Assembly: GCF_005503145.1 (NCBI RefSeq) | Contig: NZ_SCNV01000001.1 | Span: 434,001-498,000 of the forward strand | Length of the DNA stretch: 64,000 nt | Direction of reading: 5' to 3' | DNA from: Burkholderia sp. 4M9327F10 | GTDB taxonomy: Bacteria; Pseudomonadota; Gammaproteobacteria; Burkholderiales; Burkholderiaceae | Program-made: the position numbers and the translations under genes | Part shown: one piece after another, positions 34,429 to 42,538 of the stretch | Position numbering within the stretch: the first letter of the stretch is position 1 | Layout of the letters: each line of letters begins with the position of its first letter | Notes under the pieces: model-generated | What the model was told of the DNA's origin: nothing | Databases searched by the model: none | The model's input: only the letters and a program-made list of their open reading frames with translations

Positions 34429-36266
34429 TTGCGGCCTCGCCGTTTGGCGAGATAGAGCGCGCGGTCCGCTGCCGCCACAAGGCTGTGTGCGTCGCCACCC
34501 TGGCGCGGCTGTTGAGCGGCGACTCCAAGGCTCACGGTAACCACGCCTTCATTGCTGGCGAGGTGGGGTACATGAAGGGCTTCGACTGCGCGACGGATGC
34601 GTTCGGCCACCACATGTGCGCCTTGCAGATCGGTATCCCTAAGGATCAGCGCGAACTCTTCGCCGCCGTAGCGCGCGACGATATCCGTGGGACGTCGCGC
34701 GGATGTCGCAATGGTCCGCGCAATGGTGCGCAGACACTCGTCGCCGTGTTGATGACCGTAGTGGTCGTTATAGTTCTTGTAAGCGTCGACGTCGATCATC
34801 ACGACAGCCGTAAATCCCAAGCCATCCCCACCCGCGAGTTGACGCCATTGCAGCTCCAGTTCGCGGTCGAAGTGCCGGCGATTGAACAGGCCCGTCAGTC
34901 CGTCTCGAAACGCGAGTCCCTGCAGTTCGAGACGTTCGTCTGCAAGACGCTGCTCGGCGGCTTTGCGAGCGGTAATATCGCGAGTCGTCGCGGTCAGCGT
35001 TTCCGGTTGCCCTGAATACGGATCGATCACCGGCCTCAGATAGGTTTCCAGCCATAGGACCTGGCCGTCCGAGCGGCGGAAGCGGCTGACTTGCGAAACC
35101 TCGCTTGCGCCCGTGGCGAGTTTCTCGATGGCAGCGGCCAGCGCATCGCGGTCGTCCACCATCACCAGATCCGGCAAGTACGCGCCGATCAGATCGTCGG
35201 GGTCGCGCAGCATGACTGTCTTTACGCGCGGCGAAACATAGGTGAGCCGGCCGTCAAGCGCCACGCTCATGACGATGTCCGTGGCGTTTTCGGCGAGGAT
35301 CCGATAGCGCCGCTCGCCTTCGCGCAACAGGCCCACCAGCCGCCTACGCGAAACCTGCGTGACGCTGATCGGCAACGCAATGCCCAATGCGGCAAGAAAA
35401 AACAGTTGCAGCGAAAAAATGCGCGAGCCCATGTTCGGGTACGGAAACATCCACAGCGGTCCAATGCCGCGCATGGTGAACGAGACGGCAATCGCAAGAC
35501 ACAGCAGCAGGCCGACGAGGACACCGGCGATATCGGCCTGAAACGCCAGCAGCACGATAGGCAACAGCGCCCAGTAGAGCAACGGAAATCGGCTTTGCCC
35601 GAATACGCCGGTCGTCACAACACACACCAGCAAGAGCAATCCGATATTTTTCAGGCGACCGTCTGCGCGCAACAGGTTCAACGCTTCGCCGCTCCAGATC
35701 ACCACCGCAGCGGGCGTAAAGACTGCGAGACTGAGTGCGTCCGCGACGAACCAGTTAGCGAAGTTGGGAAGAGGCTGGCCGTTCAACTGGCCGCGTAGCA
35801 AGGTGGTGGCAAGCGCTCCTGAGACGAGCGGCGCGAGGATCACACCTCCGGCCAAAAACCGCACGAGCGCTTTAGGACGAAACAGTTCGGCGATTGCGTC
35901 AAGCCGGGGCGCAAAGGCGAATGCAATCAGCACTTCGATCGTATTGGCGAACGTATAGGAGAGCGACACAGCCAGGTTTTCGCCCAGCAGATTGGCCGCC
36001 AGGTTTCCTGCTATGCCACCGGCGAGCACCCAGTCACGCTGCCTCGGCGCGGCCACCAGCATCTGGCCCAGCAATACCGCGTTCGCCAGCCAGATTGCCG
36101 CAATTTCCCCCGCCATGCTTTTTAGCGCGCCGCTCAACCTGCAAGAGAGCATTGTCACCACGAACGCAAGCAGCAGAGCGCGCACCGTTGACGCCATTTG
36201 CTGCGAAAGCATTGCCTGCAGACATGATCGAGACTCTACCGTTGGCCCTTCGACCGGCTTCCCCAT
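34377..36266 (-). CDS. MASE1-PAS-GGDEF diguanylate cyclase
   Basis: 629 residues from the ATG at 36266; a GTG at 36311 is also open. The N-terminal MASE1-type multi-helix sensor covers about residues 25-300 ('GEIAAIWLANAVLLGQML', 'GNLAANLLGENLAVSLSYT'). A PAS-PAC domain (about 320-435) and a GGDEF domain with 'ARYGGEEFALILRD' near 535 follow. The active GG[D/E]EF loop is intact, so it should synthesise c-di-GMP at the inner membrane. No EAL domain is attached, unlike the protein at 16066-18570. Confidence 0.88.
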   Translation of the reverse strand: MGKPVEGPTVESRSCLQAMLSQQMASTVRALLLAFVVTMLSCRLSGALKSMAGEIAAIWLANAVLLGQMLVAAPRQRDWVLAGGIAGNLAANLLGENLAVSLSYTFANTIEVLIAFAFAPRLDAIAELFRPKALVRFLAGGVILAPLVSGALATTLLRGQLNGQPLPNFANWFVADALSLAVFTPAAVVIWSGEALNLLRADGRLKNIGLLLLVCVVTTGVFGQSRFPLLYWALLPIVLLAFQADIAGVLVGLLLCLAIAVSFTMRGIGPLWMFPYPNMGSRIFSLQLFFLAALGIALPISVTQVSRRRLVGLLREGERRYRILAENATDIVMSVALDGRLTYVSPRVKTVMLRDPDDLIGAYLPDLVMVDDRDALAAAIEKLATGASEVSQVSRFRRSDGQVLWLETYLRPVIDPYSGQPETLTATTRDITARKAAEQRLADERLELQGLAFRDGLTGLFNRRHFDRELELQWRQLAGGDGLGFTAVVMIDVDAYKNYNDHYGHQHGDECLRTIARTIATSARRPTDIVARYGGEEFALILRDTDLQGAHVVAERIRRAVEALHVPHLASNEGVVTVSLGVAAQQPRQGGDAHSLVAAADRALYLAKRRGRNQTCVAGSDDAGPGPLD

Positions 36267-36527
36267 ACGCTTGCTCTCAATTCTTCTCGTTGGTGCCGGC
36301 TTGCACAGCACGACCCAATCGTTACCCGTTTGTTGCCCGTTGCGTGGCTTAAACCTTGCTCTCCGAGACGATGGTGTAGTTCGCCTCGATGCGCTCAGTG
36401 TATCGACATTCGGGCGAATCCGGCGAGCAGAGCCCGTCGCGCTACGTGCAGAACCCCGCAGAAGTCAAACGTTTAGACGCGTGTATCAGTCTGGCAGGCG
36501 CAAGCCCAAGGGAGCGGGAGCAAGCGC

Positions 36528-37469
36528 TCAATGGCCGCTGATCAGCCGCTCCGGCGACGAGGCGGACGGCTCCAGGTTGCGTTCAGTCGACCACACCTCG
36601 TGCTGCAGCCAGTCGCGAAACAGGGCCAGTTGAGGCAGATCGCCCTGCTCCGGACGCGTCACCAGCCAGTACGACTGATGACCGTCGACATGCACGTTCA
36701 GCACCTGCACGAGTTCGCCGGTGGCGAGTTCGCGGGCAATCATATGGCGGTCGGCAATCGTGATGCCGAGACCGTCGACGGCCGCGCGAATCGCCAGATC
36801 CAGCAGATCGAACTCGTAACCGCCGCTCGTATCGACACCCTCGATGCCGGCCGCCTTGAGCCAGTGCTGCCAGGTCAAATAACGCTGATCGTCGCTCGCC
36901 AGCACGTGTAGCAAGGTGAACTGATTCAGGTCGATCTCCGCCTGCCCCGAATGCCGCGCGAGCAGTGCCGGCGAGCAGACCGCCACGTGACGCTCGCTCA
37001 TCAACAGGCGATTGTCGAAGCCTTCCCATTCGCCGTCGCCGAAACGGATCGCGCAATCGAGCACGCCCGACTCGGCGAGCTTGTCCACGACGCGTGTCGA
37101 CAGGCTCAGTTCGAGTTCCGGATGCTCGTCGCGCAAACGCCCCAGGCGCGGCATCAGCCAGCGGCTGGTAAACGTGGGCGGGGCGTTGAGGCGCAGACGG
37201 TTCAGATGGGTCTTTTCCTGAATGCTGCGCACCGTCAGTTCGATTTTGTCGAACGATTGCTGCAACGCCTGCAGCAGCAGCCGTCCGGCCGCGGAAAGCT
37301 CGAGGTGATGATGCCGGCGCTGCAGCAGCGATTCGCCGAGTTGCTCTTCCAGCTGGCGCACTTGCCGGCTAACCGCGCTCTGCGTGACGTTAAGCAGTTC
37401 CGCGGCACGGGTAAAGCTGCCGGTGCGGCCGGCAACTTCAAAGGCTTTGAGCGCGTTAAGCGCAGGCAT
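36528..37469 (-). CDS. LysR-family transcriptional regulator (GcvA-like)
   Basis: 313 residues from the ATG at 37469; a TTG at 37481 is also open. The N-terminal winged helix has 'LNALKAFEVAGRTGSFTRAAELLNVTQSAVSRQVRQLEEQ' region. The substrate-binding domain has 'RLNAPPTFTSRWLMPRLGRL', characteristic of the GcvA/AmpR branch. No adjacent divergent target gene is evident. pit lies about 500 bp away, transcribed in the opposite direction. The target is unknown. Confidence 0.88.
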   Translation of the reverse strand: MPALNALKAFEVAGRTGSFTRAAELLNVTQSAVSRQVRQLEEQLGESLLQRRHHHLELSAAGRLLLQALQQSFDKIELTVRSIQEKTHLNRLRLNAPPTFTSRWLMPRLGRLRDEHPELELSLSTRVVDKLAESGVLDCAIRFGDGEWEGFDNRLLMSERHVAVCSPALLARHSGQAEIDLNQFTLLHVLASDDQRYLTWQHWLKAAGIEGVDTSGGYEFDLLDLAIRAAVDGLGITIADRHMIARELATGELVQVLNVHVDGHQSYWLVTRPEQGDLPQLALFRDWLQHEVWSTERNLEPSASSPERLISGH

Positions 37470-37966
37470 TTTTCGTTTCAAGGGCGTCTCTGATCGAATG
37501 CGGCAAACCGGAGCGCCATTTTACGCGTTCGCGGCCCATGTCTTGCCAGGCGTGGACCGCCGCGAGATCCGGCATCAGGTCAATGGCATGCGCGGATACT
37601 ATGCAGTCCGCAACGAATCACACCGTTGCGTGGCTTGCGCGCGGGTGTTCAACCCGATGGTTGCGCCTGCATCCATTTCGCTGAAACACCTTCGCAGCAA
37701 GGTCTGATTCGTCTGGAAAAGCATTCGCTTTGCTCATATCAATTCAATTCCTGCCTGCACGTACCCAGCGGGCATGGAGAAGAAGGCCATCGCATTCGCA
37801 TACTGGTCGCCACCGTTATGCGATTTGACGATGCCACCCCCGCGCCACACAAGGCGCGAGCCTTTCGTATCCCTACAAAGGGCCCGAATGACATATATTT
37901 GTCATGGTATCGACATGTGGATGAACCAGCATGAAAAGTTGACGCGACTACTACAGGGAACACGCC
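37470..37966. other. Intergenic region upstream of pit
   Basis: About 500 bp between the divergent LysR and phosphate-transporter genes, holding both promoters. It contains the palindrome at 37888-37905. No gene-like frame with a start signal is visible. Confidence 0.4.
37888..37905. promoter_or_regulatory. Palindromic site upstream of the phosphate transporter gene
   Basis: ATGACATATATTTGTCAT is an 18-bp near-perfect palindrome (ATGACA/TGTCAT arms), 62 bp before the pit start. The TTGTCAT half followed by TCGACAT eleven bases on is loosely reminiscent of a PhoB box. Regulator unknown. Confidence 0.4.
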
Positions 37967-39553
37967 ATGCCGGAACTTTCGTACCCGCAGACGACCGACA
38001 CCCATGCCCGGGGCCGCAGTATTGGTCTGATTATTTTCCTGCTTGTGATCGGCATCGGAGCGGCGTATTGCGCCGTTCATCTGGTCAGCGATCTGCAGTC
38101 GGTTCAGGCACTCAGTTTTCTGCCTTACCTGTTGCTCGCGGTCGCTTTGCTCATCGCGCTCGGCTTCGAGTTCGTCAACGGCTTTCACGACACCGCAAAC
38201 GCCGTTGCCACTGTTATCTACACGCACTCGCTAACGCCGAATCTCGCGGTCATCTGGTCCGGTACGTGGAACTTCCTCGGTGTGCTGACCTCGACCGGCG
38301 CCGTTGCGTTCGGCGTGCTGCAGCTTCTGCCGGTTGAACTGATTCTGCAGGTCGGCAGCAGCGCAGGCTTTGCGATGGTGTTCGCCCTGCTGATCGCCGC
38401 GATCATCTGGAATCTCGGCACGTGGTACTTCGGTTTGCCGTCCTCGAGTTCGCACACGCTGGTGGGATCGATCATCGGTGTGGGCCTGATGAATCAGTTG
38501 ATGCACGGCGCCAGCGGCACCAGCGGCGTGGACTGGAATCAGGCGCTGGGCGTCGGCAAGTCGCTGCTGTTCTCGCCGATCGTCGGCTTCCTGCTCTCGG
38601 GCCTGCTGCTGCTCGTGCTGAAAGCCGTCGTGCGCGTCCCGGCGCTGTACGCCGAACCGAAGGGCGCCGAGCCGCCGCCGTTCTGGATCCGCGGCCTGCT
38701 GGTCCTGACCTGCACGGGGGTCTCGTTCGCGCACGGCTCGAATGACGGACAGAAAGGCATGGGCCTCATCATGCTGATCCTGATCGGCACCGTGCCGACC
38801 GCATATGCCTTGAACAAGGCTGTCACGCCCGCGGAGACGCAAACCTTCCTGGCGGTGGCGCACGAGGCTTCTGCGACATTCGGCAAATACACCAATGGAG
38901 CATCGCCCTCGGCCCACCCGCGCGCCGCAGTCGAAGATTACGTGCGGACCCGTCAGTTGACGCCTGAAACGTTGCCCGCACTCCAGCAGCTCACCAACCA
39001 GATCGCCCAACAGGTCGGCCAATCCGGCTCGCTGGCGAGCGTGCCGCAGGATGTCGTCGATAACGTGCGCAACAATATGTATGTGGCGTCCGAAGCCGTG
39101 CGCCTGATGGAAAAGGCCAAGCAGCCCGCCTTCGCGGCGGACGACGGCAAGGTGATCGACAACTTCAAGAAGCAGATCGATCACGCCACCAAATTCATTC
39201 CGACATGGGTCAAGGTCGCGGTCGCGATCGCCCTTGGGCTGGGGACGATGGTCGGCTGGAAACGCATTGTCGTGACGGTCGGCGAGAAAATCGGCAAGCA
39301 GCATCTGACCTATGGGCAAGGCGCCTCGGCGGAACTGGTGGCGATGCTGACCATCGGTGCGGCCGACGTCTATGGCCTGCCGGTCTCGACCACCCACGTG
39401 CTGTCCTCGGGTGTGGCCGGTACGATGGCGGCCAATGGCTCCGGGCTGCAATGGAGCACCGTGCGCAGCCTGCTGCTGGCGTGGGTACTGACGCTGCCCG
39501 CTTCGATCGCGCTGGCGGCCGGCTTGTATTGGGTGTTCCGGCACGTGTTTTAA
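37967..39553 (+). CDS. pit: Low-affinity inorganic phosphate transporter, PiT family
   Basis: 528 residues. The two family signatures are present: 'GFEFVNGFHDTANAVATVIYT' region in the N-terminal half and 'VYGLPVSTTHVLSSGVAGTMAA' region in the C-terminal half, plus 'FAHGSNDGQKGMGLIML'. A hydrophilic loop of roughly 140 residues (about 280-415) splits the membrane halves. It imports phosphate as a metal-phosphate complex with protons. It is not next to phoU. It converges on ppk2 with a shared terminator, linking uptake and polyphosphate use by position. Confidence 0.93.
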   Translation: MPELSYPQTTDTHARGRSIGLIIFLLVIGIGAAYCAVHLVSDLQSVQALSFLPYLLLAVALLIALGFEFVNGFHDTANAVATVIYTHSLTPNLAVIWSGTWNFLGVLTSTGAVAFGVLQLLPVELILQVGSSAGFAMVFALLIAAIIWNLGTWYFGLPSSSSHTLVGSIIGVGLMNQLMHGASGTSGVDWNQALGVGKSLLFSPIVGFLLSGLLLLVLKAVVRVPALYAEPKGAEPPPFWIRGLLVLTCTGVSFAHGSNDGQKGMGLIMLILIGTVPTAYALNKAVTPAETQTFLAVAHEASATFGKYTNGASPSAHPRAAVEDYVRTRQLTPETLPALQQLTNQIAQQVGQSGSLASVPQDVVDNVRNNMYVASEAVRLMEKAKQPAFAADDGKVIDNFKKQIDHATKFIPTWVKVAVAIALGLGTMVGWKRIVVTVGEKIGKQHLTYGQGASAELVAMLTIGAADVYGLPVSTTHVLSSGVAGTMAANGSGLQWSTVRSLLLAWVLTLPASIALAAGLYWVFRHVF

Positions 39554-39643
39554 TCGAGTGGGGAGAAACACATCCCCATTGCGGCGCGGGTTGGCAACGA
39601 CTGGCGCGCCCACCCCTCTCATCCGTTTTCTGCCCTGCCGAAC

Positions 39644-39680
39644 AAAAAGCCCGGCAAGTCTATGACTTGCCGGGCTTTTT
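39644..39680. terminator. Bidirectional intrinsic terminator between pit and ppk2
   Basis: AAAAAGCCCGGCAAGTC / GACTTGCCGGGCTTTTT are perfect 17-bp arms with a TAT loop. The A and T tracts let it work for both convergent genes. Confidence 0.92.
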
Positions 39681-39709
39681 TAACCGGATCCAACGGTCCA
39701 ATCCACCGG

Positions 39710-40636
39710 TCAATACACTTCCGGCACGATCATATTGGTCGGCACCGGCTGGCGGATGTACTCCGTGTTGTACACCCGCTCCGGCAACGTGATGGCCGGA
39801 TGCTCGACCTCGTGGTACGGCACCTGGCTCAGCAGATGGTGGATGCAGTTCAGCCGCGCGCGCTTCTTGTCGACCGCCTGCACGACCCACCACGGCGCCT
39901 CGGGAATATGCGAGCGCTGCAGCATCACTTCCTTGGCATGGGTATAGGCTTCCCAACGGCGCCGGCTCTCCAGGTCCATCGGGCTCAGCTTCCACTGCTT
40001 GAGCGGATCGTGGATACGGGTCTGGAAGCGAATCTCCTGCTCTTCGTCAGTGATCGAAAACCAGTATTTGACAATCTGTACGCCGCTGCGCACGAGCATC
40101 TTTTCGAACTCCGGCACGGAGCGGAAAAACTCCTCGTACTCGGCGTCCGTGCAGAAGTTCATCACACGCTCGACGCCCGCGCGGTTGTACCAGCTACGAT
40201 CGAACAGCACCATCTCGCCGCCCGCCGGCAAATGCGAGACATAGCGCTGAAAGTACCATTGCGTGCGTTCGCGATTGCTAGGCGCCGGCAGGGCCGCTAC
40301 CCGGCACACGCGCGGATTGAGACGCTGCGTGATGCGCTTGATCGCACCGCCCTTGCCTGCCGCGTCGCGCCCTTCGAAGATCACCACCATCCGGTGCCCG
40401 GTGGCGACAATCCAGTCCTGCAGCTTCACCAGTTCGCCCTGCAGACGAAACAGTTCGCGGAAGTACCGTTTGCGCGCCTCGCGATGCTCGAGCGAGAAGC
40501 CCGCATCGCCGTCGCTGATGCGGTCGTCCACTTCCATTTCGAGTTCTTCGTCGTACGCATCGATGAGATCCTCTTCAAAACGGCGCTGCCGTTCGGCCAT
40601 CGATGCCGTATCGGCAATCGGATCCTGCTCTTTCAT
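39710..40636 (-). CDS. ppk2: Polyphosphate kinase 2
   Basis: 308 residues, a one-domain PPK2 (class I-like length). Walker A 'EGRDAAGKGG', Walker B 'LFDRSWYNRAGVE', lid 'RTQWYFQRYVSHLPAGGE', and 'YWFSITDEEQEIRF' are all present. These enzymes move phosphate between polyphosphate and nucleoside diphosphates (making GTP/ATP) in the cytosol. An acidic N-terminal extension of about 45 residues ('DLIDAYDEELEMEVDD') precedes the kinase core. AGGAGAG precedes the ATG. Confidence 0.94.
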   Translation of the reverse strand: MKEQDPIADTASMAERQRRFEEDLIDAYDEELEMEVDDRISDGDAGFSLEHREARKRYFRELFRLQGELVKLQDWIVATGHRMVVIFEGRDAAGKGGAIKRITQRLNPRVCRVAALPAPSNRERTQWYFQRYVSHLPAGGEMVLFDRSWYNRAGVERVMNFCTDAEYEEFFRSVPEFEKMLVRSGVQIVKYWFSITDEEQEIRFQTRIHDPLKQWKLSPMDLESRRRWEAYTHAKEVMLQRSHIPEAPWWVVQAVDKKRARLNCIHHLLSQVPYHEVEHPAITLPERVYNTEYIRQPVPTNMIVPEVY

Positions 40637-40949
40637 CGCGACTCTCCTGGAAACTGGAATGGTTAAGCACGCCGTGCTGAGCGCAGCGGCGACCGCCCGA
40701 TTATCGAAGCCCGAGGTGTCATTGTTGTTACTGGGGCGGTATGGGGCGTTATGACGCGCCGCAGCGGCCGGCCATGCAGCGGGGCCAGGGCCAGCGCGAC
40801 ACCCTTCCGGTCGGCAGCAACCGGACCATCATAGCGAGTTTTGTCCACCGTCAGATTGTCCGGCGGACCGTTTTTCGCGTCCTAGGCATTGTCTTGAAAA
40901 CAGGCGACCCGCCCCGCAGTTAGGCTCCCGCCTAGTCCGGAGCTTCGCC
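40637..40949. other. Intergenic region, nothing recognised
   Basis: 313 bp between the divergent ppk2 and HtrA-like genes; presumably both promoters. No reading frame or structured element stands out. Confidence 0.35.
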
Positions 40950-42038
40950 ATGGGAAGCCGTCCCCGTTTTATTGATGACCTGTCGCGCGCCTCGTCCGAC
41001 CCTGCCGGAGCGCCTGAGCCCGCGGCTTCCGCCGCGCCGGCGCAGCCGCCGGCCGGGCAGCCCGCAGCGCCATCCACACTCAGCGACGACGCCTTGCTCG
41101 ACGCCTACTCGCGCACCGTGATCGGCGCGCTGGAGCGCGTCCAGCAGGCCGTCGTCTTCATTTCGGTCGAACACGGCACGCCTGCCCATCCTGACGGACG
41201 CGGCATGCGTAGCGGCACCGGCTCGGGCTTCCTGTTCACGCCGGACGGCTACCTGCTGACCAATAGCCATGTCGTCCACGGCGCGACGCAGATCCACGTC
41301 ACGCTCGCCGACGGCGGCAGGTTCGCCGCCGATCTGATCGGCGACGACCCCGGCAGCGATCTCGCCGTGCTGCGCATCGGCTCGGCCGAACCGCTCCCGC
41401 ACGTCGAACTCGGCGAATCCGGACGGCTGCGGGTCGGTCAGATTGCCATTGCGGTCGGCAATCCGCTCGGGCTGCAGCAGACGGTCACCACCGGCGTGGT
41501 ATCGGCGCTCGGGCGCTCGCTGCGCTCGAACTCAGGCCGCATGATCTACGACGTGATCCAGACCGACGCGGCCCTGAATCCCGGCAATTCCGGCGGCCCG
41601 CTGATCAACTCGGCGGGTCAGGTGATCGGTGTGAATACCGCGATCATCCCCGGTGCTCAGGCCATCTGCTTTGCCACCGCCATCGACACTGCCAAGTGGG
41701 TCATCATGCAGATTTTCGCGTATGGCCGCGTGCGGCGCGCCTATATTGGCGTGGCGGGCACCACGACCTCGCTGTCGCGACGCGTGCAGCGCTACTTCAA
41801 CCTGAGTTCGACCAGCGGCGTGCGCGTCATGGAGATCGTCAAGGCGAGCCCGGCCGCGCTCGGCGGCCTGCGCACCGACGATACGATCGTCGCCATCGAC
41901 GCGCTTCCCGTCGATGGCGTCGACACGTTGCAACGCGTGCTGGATGCGTCGCGTATCGACCGTCCGGTCGGTGTCACGGTGTTGCGCGGTACGCAGCGGC
42001 TCGAATTGACGCTGACGCCGGTCGAGCAGACAAGTTGA
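40950..42038 (+). CDS. HtrA/DegP-like trypsin-type serine protease with one PDZ domain
   Basis: 362 residues. Catalytic triad: His in 'LLTNSHVVHGA', Asp in 'PGSDLAVLRI', Ser in 'NPGNSGGPLINSAG'. A single C-terminal PDZ domain (about 265-355) contains 'SPAALGGLRTDDTIVAID'. There is no N-terminal signal peptide; the first 45 residues are Ala/Pro-rich and probably disordered. It may therefore be cytoplasmic or use an unusual route, unlike classical periplasmic DegP. Confidence 0.9.
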   Translation: MGSRPRFIDDLSRASSDPAGAPEPAASAAPAQPPAGQPAAPSTLSDDALLDAYSRTVIGALERVQQAVVFISVEHGTPAHPDGRGMRSGTGSGFLFTPDGYLLTNSHVVHGATQIHVTLADGGRFAADLIGDDPGSDLAVLRIGSAEPLPHVELGESGRLRVGQIAIAVGNPLGLQQTVTTGVVSALGRSLRSNSGRMIYDVIQTDAALNPGNSGGPLINSAGQVIGVNTAIIPGAQAICFATAIDTAKWVIMQIFAYGRVRRAYIGVAGTTTSLSRRVQRYFNLSSTSGVRVMEIVKASPAALGGLRTDDTIVAIDALPVDGVDTLQRVLDASRIDRPVGVTVLRGTQRLELTLTPVEQTS

Positions 42039-42144
42039 TCGCGTGAGGCAGAAGCGCCGCGAAGAAGCGCAGCAGTGTCACAGCGATTTTCTATACTGGG
42101 AAAACGGCTCTCAGCGAGCAGCCATCCTTGCATGGGATCATGGG

Positions 42145-42228
42145 TAAGCGCTAAAGCGCCAACTCGGGTCGACCGCGATGAAACTGCATGGGACCCGAGT
42201 AAGCGCTAAAGCGCTAACTCGGGTCGAC
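42145..42228. repeat. Two-copy palindromic GCGCTAAAGCGC repeat
   Basis: Two 29-bp direct copies (42145-42173 and 42200-42228) differ at one base. Each contains AAGCGCTAAAGCGC and ends ACTCGGGTCGAC. The second copy with its left flank is itself a palindrome: ACCCGAGT/ACTCGGGT outer arms and AGCGCT/AGCGCT inner arms. It resembles a dispersed extragenic palindrome of Paraburkholderia. It ends 11 bp before a GTG start, so it would lie in that mRNA's leader. Confidence 0.8.
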
Positions 42229-42239
42229 AGGAGAACAAT

Positions 42240-42509
42240 GTGACAGGCGACTATCAGGTGCGAGTCACGCGGGACACCGCCGACTATGACGACTACGGCG
42301 TTCCGCGCGTGACCAGAACGCCGGCGCATGTGGAAATTGCCGCATCGCAGCGCAAGCTGGTGTTTGCGGATCGCGCGGCCTTGCAGGAATTTATCGATGC
42401 CTGCATCCACGCCCGTGAAGAAGCCTTCGGCGCGGCTTCGGACCCGGCGCTGTCCGAAGCGGACAAGGCAGCGTGGCGACGGTTTTTCGGGCGGTTTACA
42501 GCGCTGTAA
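42240..42509 (+). CDS. Small hypothetical protein
   Basis: 89 residues from a GTG at 42240, with GGAGAA upstream. An ATG two bases earlier is followed at once by TGA, so GTG must be used. The protein is soluble and charged: 'VRVTRDTADYDDYGVPRVTR' then a helical part, 'ADRAALQEFIDACIHAREEAF'. No family recognised. Its leader contains the double palindromic repeat, which could affect its expression. Confidence 0.65.
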   Translation: MTGDYQVRVTRDTADYDDYGVPRVTRTPAHVEIAASQRKLVFADRAALQEFIDACIHAREEAFGAASDPALSEADKAAWRRFFGRFTAL

Positions 42510-42538
42510 ACACTGCGCCCCGCCGCCGCATCAAACGC

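Noticed and set aside
38231..39622. A 463-codon minus-strand open frame opposite pit
   Set aside because: It is antisense to the phosphate transporter gene, with low-complexity Arg/Gln/His/Asp composition and no known motif.
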